From: CAZGSG01 sp964528095
GTDB lineage: Bacteria; Bacteroidota; Bacteroidia; Chitinophagales; Chitinophagaceae
Direction of reading: 5' to 3'
Length of the DNA stretch: 12,836 nucleotides
NCBI GenBank assembly: GCA_964528095.1
Contig: CAZGSG010000161.1
Location: 1 to 12,836 of the forward strand
Shown here: positions 6,396 to 12,836 of the stretch, piece by piece
Position numbering within the stretch: the first letter of the stretch is position 1
How the letters are laid out: every line of letters starts with the position of its first letter
Notes under the pieces: model-generated
Told to the model about the DNA's origin: nothing
The model's input: only the letters and a program-made list of their open reading frames with translations
The model's database searches: none
Position numbers and translations under genes: made by a program

Positions 6396-6867
6396 AATAA
6401 TTTTGGAAGCCGGGTCAATAAAGACAGGTGACGGCAAATTACAAAGTATGTTGATAAACATCATTCTGATACATCGGGATACCGACTTGTTTATTTGCAG
6501 TGAAGTTATTTGCAAATGTTAATAAATCGTTTAGGGTGAAACTACTGATCCATCGGGATCGGCTATCGAAGATCTATAAGAAACAGAAGATGATTTACCC
6601 GTCAGACCCCGATGGGGCATTAGTACCGCGCAGGTAAAATTGGATATGCCGGGAAACAAATTGCATACGGCGCTTATCAAAGAATTTTTTAGGAATGAGT
6701 TGAACAGGTCGGAATAAGGCAGTCGATGAGACAGAACTAATACATTACATCCCTGCAAAAAGTCGAACTGGTAACCCAAACACAAATTCTGTATATTAGT
6801 CCAGTTATTCCAAACACTCCCATTACGAGCGGAGAAATCATATTTCCGCTATCAACAGATTCAGTCA
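6396..6867 (+). other. 472-bp gap with a possible decayed coding fragment
   Basis: No intact gene is visible between the SDR and MDR genes. A plus-strand frame running 6538-6717, broken by TAA at 6577, has protein-like composition and is listed separately. TAATTTTG at 6398-6405 matches the -7 pattern but is about 460 bp from the next start codon, so it may be chance. No terminator-like hairpin with a T-tract was found after the SDR gene. Confidence 0.5.
6538..6717 (+). pseudogene. Possible relic coding fragment of unknown family
   Basis: One plus frame reads ETTDPSGSAIEDL, a TAA stop (6577-6579), then 45 codons open to TAA at 6715, including RPRWGISTAQVKLDMPG and ALIKEFFRNELNRSE. There is no start codon suited to a gene, and an overlapping frame opens at a GTG near 6536 for about 33 codons. 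The amphipathic ending looks like real protein, so this may be the tail of a degraded gene. I do not recognise a family. Confidence 0.25.
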
Positions 6868-7833
6868 ATGAAAGCAGCTGTTCGTTCAAAATATGGTTCG
6901 TCGCAGGTGTTACAAATAACAGAGAAGGATATGCCCAGTGCCGGCGATAATGAATTGCTGGTAAAAGTATATGCCACCACGGTAAACAGGACCGATTATC
7001 ATGTACTGTCCGGTAAACCATTGATCATGCGGTTTTTTACAGGGCTATTCAAACCGAAGCTTGCTATCACCGGCACCGACCTGGCCGGGCAGGTGGTGAC
7101 AACGGGCAAAGCAGTGCATTCCTTAAAAACCGGTGACAGGATCATGGGCTTCAATTTCCTGGGTTTACAATCACATGCGCAATACCTGGTTATCCGGGAT
7201 GCCCGAGAGGTTGTTGTAATGAGTGATACCCTGTCATACGAGCAGGCAGCGGCCTGTATAGAAGGAGCTTATTATGCATTAAACGTTATCCAGAAAATGA
7301 ACCCCCAGCCCGGGCAAAAAGCACTGGTGAATGGTGCCACCGGCGCTATTGGTTCATCTATGGTACAGTTCTTTAAACATTATGGCACAGATGTTACAGC
7401 AGTATGCGGCGCAGAGAACAGTCAACTAGTAAGATCATTAGGAGCAAGCAAGGTGATAGATTATAAATCCACCGATTTCACAAAAGATACGGGGCGATAT
7501 GATTTTGTTTTTGATGCAGTGGGTAAAAGCTCATTCAGAAAATGCAAAGCGTTGTTGAAAAAAAGTGGGATATATGCCTCAACAGGCGCGCCGAATTTTT
7601 TGCGAGTGTTTATTACAGGATTATCAGGAGGGAAAAAAGAGATTTTCTGCCCGCCAAAAAACCTGCAGGCCTGTCTTGGTTTTATTAATGAGCTGGCGGA
7701 AAAAGGAAGTTTCAAACCGCTTATCGACAGGGTGTACCCTCTCGATAAAATTGCAGAAGCTTTTATTTACGTAGCAGGAGGACAGAAGATAGGGAATGTG
7801 CTAATCAGGATGCATGACCATGCAAATGAATGA
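6868..7833 (+). CDS. Zinc-independent MDR-superfamily NAD(P)-dependent oxidoreductase (quinone-oxidoreductase-like)
   Basis: This 321-residue protein is a medium-chain dehydrogenase/reductase. The N-terminal GroES-like catalytic domain starts with MKAAVRSKYGSSQVL and has the typical TVNRTDYHVLSG (38-49) and ITGTDLAGQV (67-76). The nucleotide-binding motif NGATGAIGSS lies at 155-164, followed by GAENSQLVRSLGASKVIDY (181-199), which is characteristic of quinone-oxidoreductase-like members. The structural-zinc cysteine cluster and the catalytic Cys/His pair of zinc alcohol dehydrogenases are absent. Such enzymes reduce quinones or enones/enals with NAD(P)H in the cytoplasm. It follows the SDR gene on the same strand after a 472-bp gap, so co-transcription is uncertain, though a shared role in electrophile detoxification with the hxlR-SDR pair is plausible. 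It ends 55 bp before the response-regulator start. Confidence 0.92.
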   Translation: MKAAVRSKYGSSQVLQITEKDMPSAGDNELLVKVYATTVNRTDYHVLSGKPLIMRFFTGLFKPKLAITGTDLAGQVVTTGKAVHSLKTGDRIMGFNFLGLQSHAQYLVIRDAREVVVMSDTLSYEQAAACIEGAYYALNVIQKMNPQPGQKALVNGATGAIGSSMVQFFKHYGTDVTAVCGAENSQLVRSLGASKVIDYKSTDFTKDTGRYDFVFDAVGKSSFRKCKALLKKSGIYASTGAPNFLRVFITGLSGGKKEIFCPPKNLQACLGFINELAEKGSFKPLIDRVYPLDKIAEAFIYVAGGQKIGNVLIRMHDHANE

Positions 7834-7877
7834 TGCAAAGGTTCCTCATAATTCAAAATTCATTCAACTTTACCCGG

Positions 7878-7885
7878 TAAATTTG
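7878..7885 (+). promoter_or_regulatory. -7 element directly before the response-regulator start
   Basis: TAAATTTG is an exact TAnnTTTG match and ends only 3 bp before the ATG at 7889. Transcription from it would begin at or within a few bases of the start codon, giving a leaderless mRNA. A matching -33 TTTG is not evident, so confidence is moderate. Confidence 0.42.
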
Positions 7886-7888
7886 CGC

Positions 7889-8563
7889 ATGAAAATCCTG
7901 GTGATCGAGGACGAAAAAGAACTGGCCATGAGTATCGGGGCTTACCTGGCAGATGAGAATTACCGTTGTGAATTCGCCGATACTTTTGCCACAGCGCTGG
8001 ATAAAATAGACGATCATGAATATGACTGCATCCTGCTCGATCTCATGCTCCCTGGTGGTGATGGTATGAAATTGCTGGAAGAATTAAGAGCTCAAAATAA
8101 ACAGGATGGTGTTATTATTATTTCCGCGAAACATTCCCTGGAAGATAAAATCAAAGGTCTGCAGATCGGGGCCGATGATTACCTCGCAAAACCTTTTCAT
8201 CTCTCCGAACTGGCGGCAAGGGTTTATTCGGTGATCCGTCGCAAACAATTTGACAATGCCAATGTGATTGTACAAAATGAACTGCGCATTGACCTGCTGG
8301 CCAAAACCCTCCTGGTGCATGATAAAGAAGTGCCGTTGACCCGCACCGAATTTGACCTGCTGCTTTATTTTATCAGCAATAAAAACAAAGTAATTTCCAA
8401 AAGCGCGCTGGCGCAACAGTTATCCGGTGAAGTATCTGATATGTTCGACAATTATGATTTTGTGTATGCACATATCAAAAACCTCAAGAAGAAACTGAAT
8501 GAAGCCGGTTGTGATAATTACCTGAAAACAAGGTACGGTTCCGGTTATAAATGGGATATATGA
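7889..8563 (+). CDS. OmpR/PhoB-family response regulator
   Basis: This is a 224-residue two-component response regulator. The receiver domain (1-118) has acidic residues E7/D8, phosphoacceptor D51 (LLDLMLPGGDG), S79 in the switch position and K101 in YLAKPF. The C-terminal winged helix (125-224) has LTRTEFDLLLYF (150-161), the recognition-helix region around FDNYDFVYAHIKNLKKKL (186-203), and the final YGSGYKW hairpin. An open frame continues upstream to 7814 inside the MDR gene, but MKILVIEDE is the standard beginning, so I start at 7889. The gene overlaps the histidine kinase gene by ATGA at 8560-8563, indicating translational coupling. The partner kinase and an outer-membrane barrel gene follow, so its probable job is to control that envelope system. 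The signal is unknown. Confidence 0.95.
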   Translation: MKILVIEDEKELAMSIGAYLADENYRCEFADTFATALDKIDDHEYDCILLDLMLPGGDGMKLLEELRAQNKQDGVIIISAKHSLEDKIKGLQIGADDYLAKPFHLSELAARVYSVIRRKQFDNANVIVQNELRIDLLAKTLLVHDKEVPLTRTEFDLLLYFISNKNKVISKSALAQQLSGEVSDMFDNYDFVYAHIKNLKKKLNEAGCDNYLKTRYGSGYKWDI

Positions 8564-9606
8564 GCAAACTACTCAACCTGTCATTAAAAAGACTGATCCT
8601 CTATGCGGCAGTAGTTCTTGCCTGCAGTGTGCCTGCGTATTATGTGGTCATCACCTGGCTATGGCAATACGAGATGAAAGAACACAATATTGTACTCAGC
8701 ACAGAAGCCGCCAAACACGATAGTTATCTTATCATAATAGCAGTGACCGGCATGACGGCTGTATTCTTTATCCTGATGTTAGGAGGTTTTGTATTGATGA
8801 ACCGTTGGATCTCACGCCGCCTCTGGCAACCATTTTATAAAAGCCTGGAGCAGATCAAATCTTTTAATTTGAGTGATCAGCAACCGATCAGCTTTGAACA
8901 AACTGCCGTTACAGAATTTGCAGAACTGAACCAGGGTCTTGATAAACTTATCTCCGGTAATCTCGCCGCTTATAAGCAGCAAAAAGAATTTGCAGATAAT
9001 GCCTCGCATGAATTGCAAACACCACTGGCCATTATACAATCAAAACTGGAACTGTTGCTGCAAAGTGAATCATTAACAGCCCTGCAGTATGAAACCATCG
9101 AAGAGACCTTACAGGCACTCGCACGAGTAAGAAGGATCAATAAAAATTTATTGCTGCTGACCAAAATAGAAAACAGCCAGTATATGGATACGGAACGGAT
9201 CAATTTATCAAATCTGTTAAACGATATTATTGCACCGCTTCATGTTTTTTCCAATGCCAAAGGTTTAACATGGGAAACCGATATACAACAAGGAATCGAA
9301 GTGAAAGGTAACCGGATACTCATGGAGATCTTACTCAACAATTTACTGACCAATGCCGTCCGGCACAGTGCTGCAGGCACTTCCATCGGAGTGAAACTAT
9401 CAGGCAAAAATCTTCTCGTATCCAACTCAGGACCGGCTTCTTTAAAAAAAGACCTGCTATTCAGGCGTTTCGCGGGTGTTTCTTCTGAAACACCCGGTAC
9501 GGGATTGGGATTAGCACTTGCAAGCCAGATCTGTCAGCGATATGGCTGGCATCTCAGTTATGCGTTCATTGACGGGTCTCATAGTTTTCACTGCACCTTT
9601 ATTTGA
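8560..9606 (+). CDS. Membrane sensor histidine kinase (HisKA/HATPase_c)
   Basis: I start this gene at the ATG at 8560, which overlaps the response-regulator stop (ATGA); an ATG at 8551 is an alternative. The 348-residue protein has two membrane segments at about 11-34 and 56-80, leaving only some 20 residues in the periplasm. The dimerisation helix has the H-box FADNASHELQTPLAIIQ (144-160) with phosphorylated H150. The ATPase domain has the N-box around LLNNLLTNAVRH (258-269), a degenerate G1 (VSNSGP, 287-292) as often seen in Bacteroidetes, an F-box-like LFRRF (300-304), and G2 GTGLGLAL (313-320). The tiny periplasmic loop suggests sensing in the membrane or through a partner protein. It is co-transcribed with its regulator and probably with the barrel gene 46 bp downstream. 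Confidence 0.95.
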   Translation: MSKLLNLSLKRLILYAAVVLACSVPAYYVVITWLWQYEMKEHNIVLSTEAAKHDSYLIIIAVTGMTAVFFILMLGGFVLMNRWISRRLWQPFYKSLEQIKSFNLSDQQPISFEQTAVTEFAELNQGLDKLISGNLAAYKQQKEFADNASHELQTPLAIIQSKLELLLQSESLTALQYETIEETLQALARVRRINKNLLLLTKIENSQYMDTERINLSNLLNDIIAPLHVFSNAKGLTWETDIQQGIEVKGNRILMEILLNNLLTNAVRHSAAGTSIGVKLSGKNLLVSNSGPASLKKDLLFRRFAGVSSETPGTGLGLALASQICQRYGWHLSYAFIDGSHSFHCTFI

Positions 9607-9652
9607 AATTTATTCCAAATGCCCTTCTATCTATGCAGAAAATTTCTGTATA

Positions 9653-12064
9653 ATGAAAAACAAATGGTCCCTGCTTTTTTTAATGCTGCTGATGGTTTCT
9701 GTTACAATAGCACAATCCCCTAAAGTCACGCTTTCAGGACTGGTAAAAGATGAATCTGCTAAAACAGCTTTATCATTTGTAAACATCACACTTAAATCCC
9801 AGCATGACAGCGCGTTTGTTGCAGGCACGATCTCGGGAGAAGATGGACGGTTCTCCCTGCCGGATATTACCCCTGGTAATTATTTATTACAGGCTTCCTA
9901 TATCGGCTACCAATCCAGGCTACAAACCGTAGTGGTAGGACAGTTAAGCAATTTTCTTGACCTTGGCACAATAGAACTTGTACCAGAAGCAAAATCCCTG
10001 GCCGGTGTAACCGTTGCCAGTAAACAGGAAGCAGTTGCTTCGAAGATGGATAAAAAAACATTTACCATTGCCAGCAATATCAGCCAGGCGGGAGGATCTG
10101 TATTAAGTGCTATGAAAAATCTACCGGGCATCACTACCACCCAGGATGGTAAATTGCAGCTGCGCGGCAGCGAGCAGGTAATGATCCTGATCGATGGTAA
10201 ACAAACTGCTTTAACGGGGTTTGGAGGACAGAGCGGACTGGATAATATTCCCGCATCGGCTATTGAAAAGATCGAGATCATTAATAATCCTTCTGCTAAA
10301 TACGATGCCAATGGAAATGCCGGGATCATCAATATCATTTATAAGAAAGAAAAAAAAGAAGGATTAAATGGTAAAATTGGTTTTACCGGCGGCATTGGCG
10401 CATTAGGCATTAAAAAAGAAAATTATCCGGGTATTCGCCCGCAATACCAGGGCACCCCAAAGATCAACCCTTCACTATCGCTTAATTACCGGAAAAATAA
10501 AATCAACTTTTTTTTCCAGGGCGATGATCTTTACACTAAAACACTCAATAAGAACGAATTTGTTGACCGGTTCTATGATAATGGCGATACGGTGAAACAA
10601 CAGACCAAGAGAAACCGGACCACAAATATTGTCACTGTAAAAACAGGTGTGGACTGGTTTTTCGATGCCGCCAATACCTTTACAGTCTCCGGCCTTTTCA
10701 GTAGTGAAAAAATCCTTGATCGCGGCGATGAACCTTTTTTCAACAGCGATCTCACAGAACGCAAACGCCTATGGACATTCCTGGAAGATGAATTAAAAAC
10801 AACCGCTACTGCGTCTGCAAGCTGGCAACATAAGTTTAAACAACCGGGAAGAGTATTGAATGCCGGATTCAATTATACATTTCACCGGGAAGATGAAAAA
10901 TATTTTTTCACCAATATACTGCCTACTTATACCGGGCTGGATTCCTTCAAACTACTTTCTGATGAACATGTGGCTGACTTTAATATCGATTATATACAAC
11001 CTCTGAAACAGGGTCGCCTGGAAGCAGGTATTAAATTCCGCCGGAGATATATTCCGGTAAACATGCAATTTAAACCGGGGCTCAATTCACCGCTGGATAT
11101 AAACGCAGGAGGAATTGCCAATTACGGAGAGACCATACCAGCGCTATATGGTAACTATATTTATGAAAACAATAAACTCGAACTGGAAGCTGGTTTGCGG
11201 GCAGAATATGTACAACTCGATTATTTTGTAAACGAATCGCATCCTACTTATAAAAGTGATGGGTATCATTATTTCCAACCCTTCCCAAGTCTTCGCCTGG
11301 GGTATAAACTATCCAATAGGAATAAACTATCATTTTTTTACAATCGCCGGGTGGACAGGCCCAATGAAGTAGATATCCGCATTTTCCCAAAATACGATGA
11401 TGCAGAAATTATTAAGGTCGGTAACCCGGCACTTAGACCACAATACACCAATACGTTTGAACTTTCTTTCAAAAACAACTGGAGCCAGGGTTATTTATTT
11501 TCATCCGTTTATCATAAACGAATGGACGCCACCATTACGAGGATCGGCAGCATTGTGCCAGGCAGTACCCTGATCTATAATATTTTTCAAAATGCCGGCA
11601 AAAGCTATAATACGGGTATCGAGTTATTGCTTTCGCAGGATCTCGCAAAATGGGCCAGCTTTAATCTAAGCCTGAATGGGTATCAGAATATAATTGATTC
11701 TTTTACTGTAGTAAATAAATATCCTGTTGAAAATACATTTAGTGCCTCAAGGCAGGATATATTTTCCGGCAATGTTAAACTCAATGTACTGTTTCATCTT
11801 TCAAAACAAGTAGAGGCACAGCTCACGGCGCTGTATCAGGCTCCCGATCTCATTCCACAGGGGAAAATATATTCCCGGTTTTCGATCGATATGGGTGTTA
11901 AAAAAATCATTCAAAAAGGAAAGGGTGAATTATTCGTGAATGCTACCGATGTGGCTAATACCTTACGGTTGAAAAGGGATGTACAGGGAAATGGGTTCCG
12001 TTATACGAGTATAGATTATAACGAAACACAGGTGTTCCGCCTGGGGTATAGTTACAAGTTTTAA
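9653..12064 (+). CDS. TonB-dependent-type outer membrane beta-barrel protein (OMP_b-brl_3-like)
   Basis: I start at the ATG at 9653, giving 803 residues; the open frame continues upstream into the kinase gene, but MKNKWSLLFLMLLMVSVTIAQ is a clear Sec signal (1-21). Residues about 25-108 form a CarboxypepD_reg-like domain (SGEDGRFSLPDITPGNYLL). A TonB-plug-like domain follows at about 140-230: VLSAMKNLPGI, LRGSEQVMILIDG and IEKIEIINNPSAKYDANG. The rest is an aromatic-rich barrel ending in GYSYKF, with the terminal Phe expected for BAM-dependent insertion. This is the outer-membrane beta-barrel family common in Bacteroidota, distinct from SusC because it lacks the VVVGYG box and a susD partner. 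It sits 46 bp after a two-component pair, so it may be that system's target or its sensor input. The ligand is unknown. Confidence 0.93.
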   Translation: MKNKWSLLFLMLLMVSVTIAQSPKVTLSGLVKDESAKTALSFVNITLKSQHDSAFVAGTISGEDGRFSLPDITPGNYLLQASYIGYQSRLQTVVVGQLSNFLDLGTIELVPEAKSLAGVTVASKQEAVASKMDKKTFTIASNISQAGGSVLSAMKNLPGITTTQDGKLQLRGSEQVMILIDGKQTALTGFGGQSGLDNIPASAIEKIEIINNPSAKYDANGNAGIINIIYKKEKKEGLNGKIGFTGGIGALGIKKENYPGIRPQYQGTPKINPSLSLNYRKNKINFFFQGDDLYTKTLNKNEFVDRFYDNGDTVKQQTKRNRTTNIVTVKTGVDWFFDAANTFTVSGLFSSEKILDRGDEPFFNSDLTERKRLWTFLEDELKTTATASASWQHKFKQPGRVLNAGFNYTFHREDEKYFFTNILPTYTGLDSFKLLSDEHVADFNIDYIQPLKQGRLEAGIKFRRRYIPVNMQFKPGLNSPLDINAGGIANYGETIPALYGNYIYENNKLELEAGLRAEYVQLDYFVNESHPTYKSDGYHYFQPFPSLRLGYKLSNRNKLSFFYNRRVDRPNEVDIRIFPKYDDAEIIKVGNPALRPQYTNTFELSFKNNWSQGYLFSSVYHKRMDATITRIGSIVPGSTLIYNIFQNAGKSYNTGIELLLSQDLAKWASFNLSLNGYQNIIDSFTVVNKYPVENTFSASRQDIFSGNVKLNVLFHLSKQVEAQLTALYQAPDLIPQGKIYSRFSIDMGVKKIIQKGKGELFVNATDVANTLRLKRDVQGNGFRYTSIDYNETQVFRLGYSYKF

Positions 12065-12259
12065 AAACGTGCGAATACCATGAATATTTAAATATCTCTT
12101 TTCGATAAACAAATAATGAAAATGACAGATGCCTGATTTTTCAAAAAACCACTCATATCATCGGAGGCTATTTTTGAATTTTTACTTTTGAATTTTGAAT
12201 TGCCGCCCGGATCAATCACCCGGTAAAAAAAGGGTTTAATCACCCGGTTACTAAGAGTT

Positions 12260-12292
12260 AAAAAAACCGGCGAACAGGTATTGGTTTTTTTT
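12260..12292 (+). terminator. A/T-stem hairpin, possible terminator after the barrel gene
   Basis: AAAAAAACC (12260-12268) pairs with GGTTTTTTT (12283-12291) around a 14-nt loop. The A-tract and T-tract flanks could serve transcripts in either direction. It lies about 195 bp after the barrel stop codon; only two G:C pairs stabilise it, so it is weaker than the next hairpin. Confidence 0.4.
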
Positions 12293-12331
12293 AATTTCGT
12301 TCTGGTTTTTCATAGGATATTGGATTTAAGC

Positions 12332-12366
12332 AGGACTGCATTTTTATGCGGTCCTTTGTTTTTTTT
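12332..12366 (+). terminator. Strong Rho-independent terminator
   Basis: AGGACTGCAT (12332-12341) pairs with ATGCGGTCCT (12346-12355) with one G:U pair and a TTTT loop. It is followed by TTG and a run of eight T residues. This is the best terminator in the window and most likely ends the response regulator-kinase-barrel transcript, about 270 bp after the barrel stop. Confidence 0.75.
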
Positions 12367-12375
12367 ACCGGTAAA
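12364..12375. promoter_or_regulatory. 12-bp palindrome TTTACCGGTAAA
   Basis: TTTACCGGTAAA is perfectly self-complementary and begins inside the T-run of the terminator. It lies about 230 bp upstream of the ATPase start. It could be an operator, but it is far from the start codon and no promoter was identified beside it. Confidence 0.3.
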
Positions 12376-12603
12376 GTAAATATCAATATATACTAAGCAA
12401 AGAAATTTAGTATCGACGATTTTTCCATTTCAGGGTGATTTCCGGAAGGAATTTTAGTGTTTGTTGTAATCCCCTACTTTTAGATATGATTACCCCCGTT
12501 AAAATACTGTCATGACCGGGTTTATTGCTACATTCAATATACCGGCATCATTTTTACTGCGGGGAGTTGCTATCATTACTTATAAACACTAATTATCGGA
12601 AAT

Positions 12604-12836
12604 ATGAAAAAGCTGAAGGTAGACCTGACGGTTTTATTACCAGGAGTTCCCGATGAGCAGGATCGCTGCGTGGAGCGGATGATTGCTCTCATGCAGGGCA
12701 GAGAAGGCATTCAGAAAGGGCATGTAGTGCACGAAGAATCGGAAGAATCGGCACAGCTTTGTTTTCATTATTATCCAGACCGGAAATCGATGGAACGGGT
12801 GCGGCAACTAGCCGGGCAAACCGGTGCCGAAGGTAA
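12604..12836 (+). CDS. Heavy-metal translocating P-type ATPase, N-terminal part (cut by window edge)
   Basis: The gene starts at the ATG at 12604 and runs off the right edge; 77 codons are present. The fragment matches the divergent N-terminal HMA-like domain of some P1B ATPases: VPDEQDRCVERMIALMQGREG (15-35), then HVVHEESEESAQLCFHYYPD (40-59), and RQLAGQTGAEGK. The usual GMTCxxC metal site is missing; a lone Cys sits in DRCVERM, as in relatives that read HYDP where this one has HYYP. If correct, the full protein exports or imports a transition metal (Zn, Cd, Pb, Co or Cu) across the inner membrane. The metal cannot be told because the transmembrane CPC-type motif is outside the window. The terminator at 12332-12366 separates it from the upstream operon. 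Confidence 0.72.
   Translation, partial: MKKLKVDLTVLLPGVPDEQDRCVERMIALMQGREGIQKGHVVHEESEESAQLCFHYYPDRKSMERVRQLAGQTGAEG

Larger units (their letters stand above)
12065..12603. other. 539-bp gene-free region with several repeats and palindromes
   Basis: No coding region is visible. It holds repeats of TTTTGAATT near 12172-12201, an 11-bp direct repeat AATCACCCGGT at 12214-12224 and 12238-12248 (24-bp spacing), two hairpins with T-tracts (12260-12291 and 12332-12363), the 12-bp palindrome TTTACCGGTAAA (12364-12375), and the inverted repeat ATACTAA/TTAGTAT (12390-12396 and 12407-12413). The left half probably holds the ends of the barrel-gene transcript, and the right half the control region of the ATPase gene. 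No exact TAnnTTTG was found before the ATPase. Confidence 0.65.

Noticed and set aside
6398..6405. TAATTTTG matching the -7 pattern just after the SDR stop
   Set aside because: It is about 460 bp from the next start codon and has no accompanying -33 element; likely chance in AT-rich DNA.
9518..9652. Upstream in-frame extension of the outer-membrane barrel gene
   Set aside because: It lies within the kinase coding region, and a clean signal peptide begins at 9653.

Overview
This window looks like chromosomal DNA of a Bacteroidota bacterium, probably in or near the Chitinophagaceae. The evidence is a SusC/RagA-type outer-membrane protein, a FecI-like 'Bacteroides expansion' ECF sigma factor, an OMP_b-brl_3-type TonB-dependent barrel, A-rich ribosome-binding regions without clear Shine-Dalgarno sequences, and several TAnnTTTG (-7) promoter elements. 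The genus is an inference.

Left part (1-4882), all on the minus strand. Read in the direction of transcription: an ECF sigma factor with no anti-sigma gene beside it, a DctA/GltP-type cation:carboxylate symporter, an exported YhcH/YjgK/YiaL-family protein, a Tat-exported enolase-superfamily enzyme and, after a gap with a large hairpin, the N-terminus of a SusC-like transporter that runs off the window. The symporter, YhcH and enolase genes are spaced like an operon (gaps about 40 bp). They suggest that a sugar acid or related carboxylate is processed in the periplasm and then imported. The symporter's natural N-terminus is cut off by an in-frame TAG at codon 11, where the family usually has Gln, followed directly by a GTG that could restart translation.

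Middle (4889-7833). A stretch with nested hairpins and a repeated palindrome leads to an HxlR-family regulator that diverges from a short-chain dehydrogenase. Their 75-bp intergenic region carries two opposed -7 elements and a palindrome next to the hxlR start, which fits an autoregulated repressor/oxidoreductase pair. A 472-bp gap with a possible decayed coding fragment follows, then a zinc-independent MDR (quinone-oxidoreductase-like) gene.

Right part (7889-12836). An OmpR-type response regulator (possibly leaderless mRNA), a histidine kinase overlapping it by ATGA, and a TonB-dependent-type outer-membrane barrel form a likely operon. A 539-bp gene-free region with terminator-like hairpins and palindromes follows. 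The window ends in the first 77 codons of a probable heavy-metal P-type ATPase.

I see no complete mobile element, CRISPR array, tRNA or rRNA. The most unusual items are the interrupted symporter, the all-exported carboxylate cassette, the 8-bp-phased AGTTC hairpin and the compact hxlR/SDR control region.
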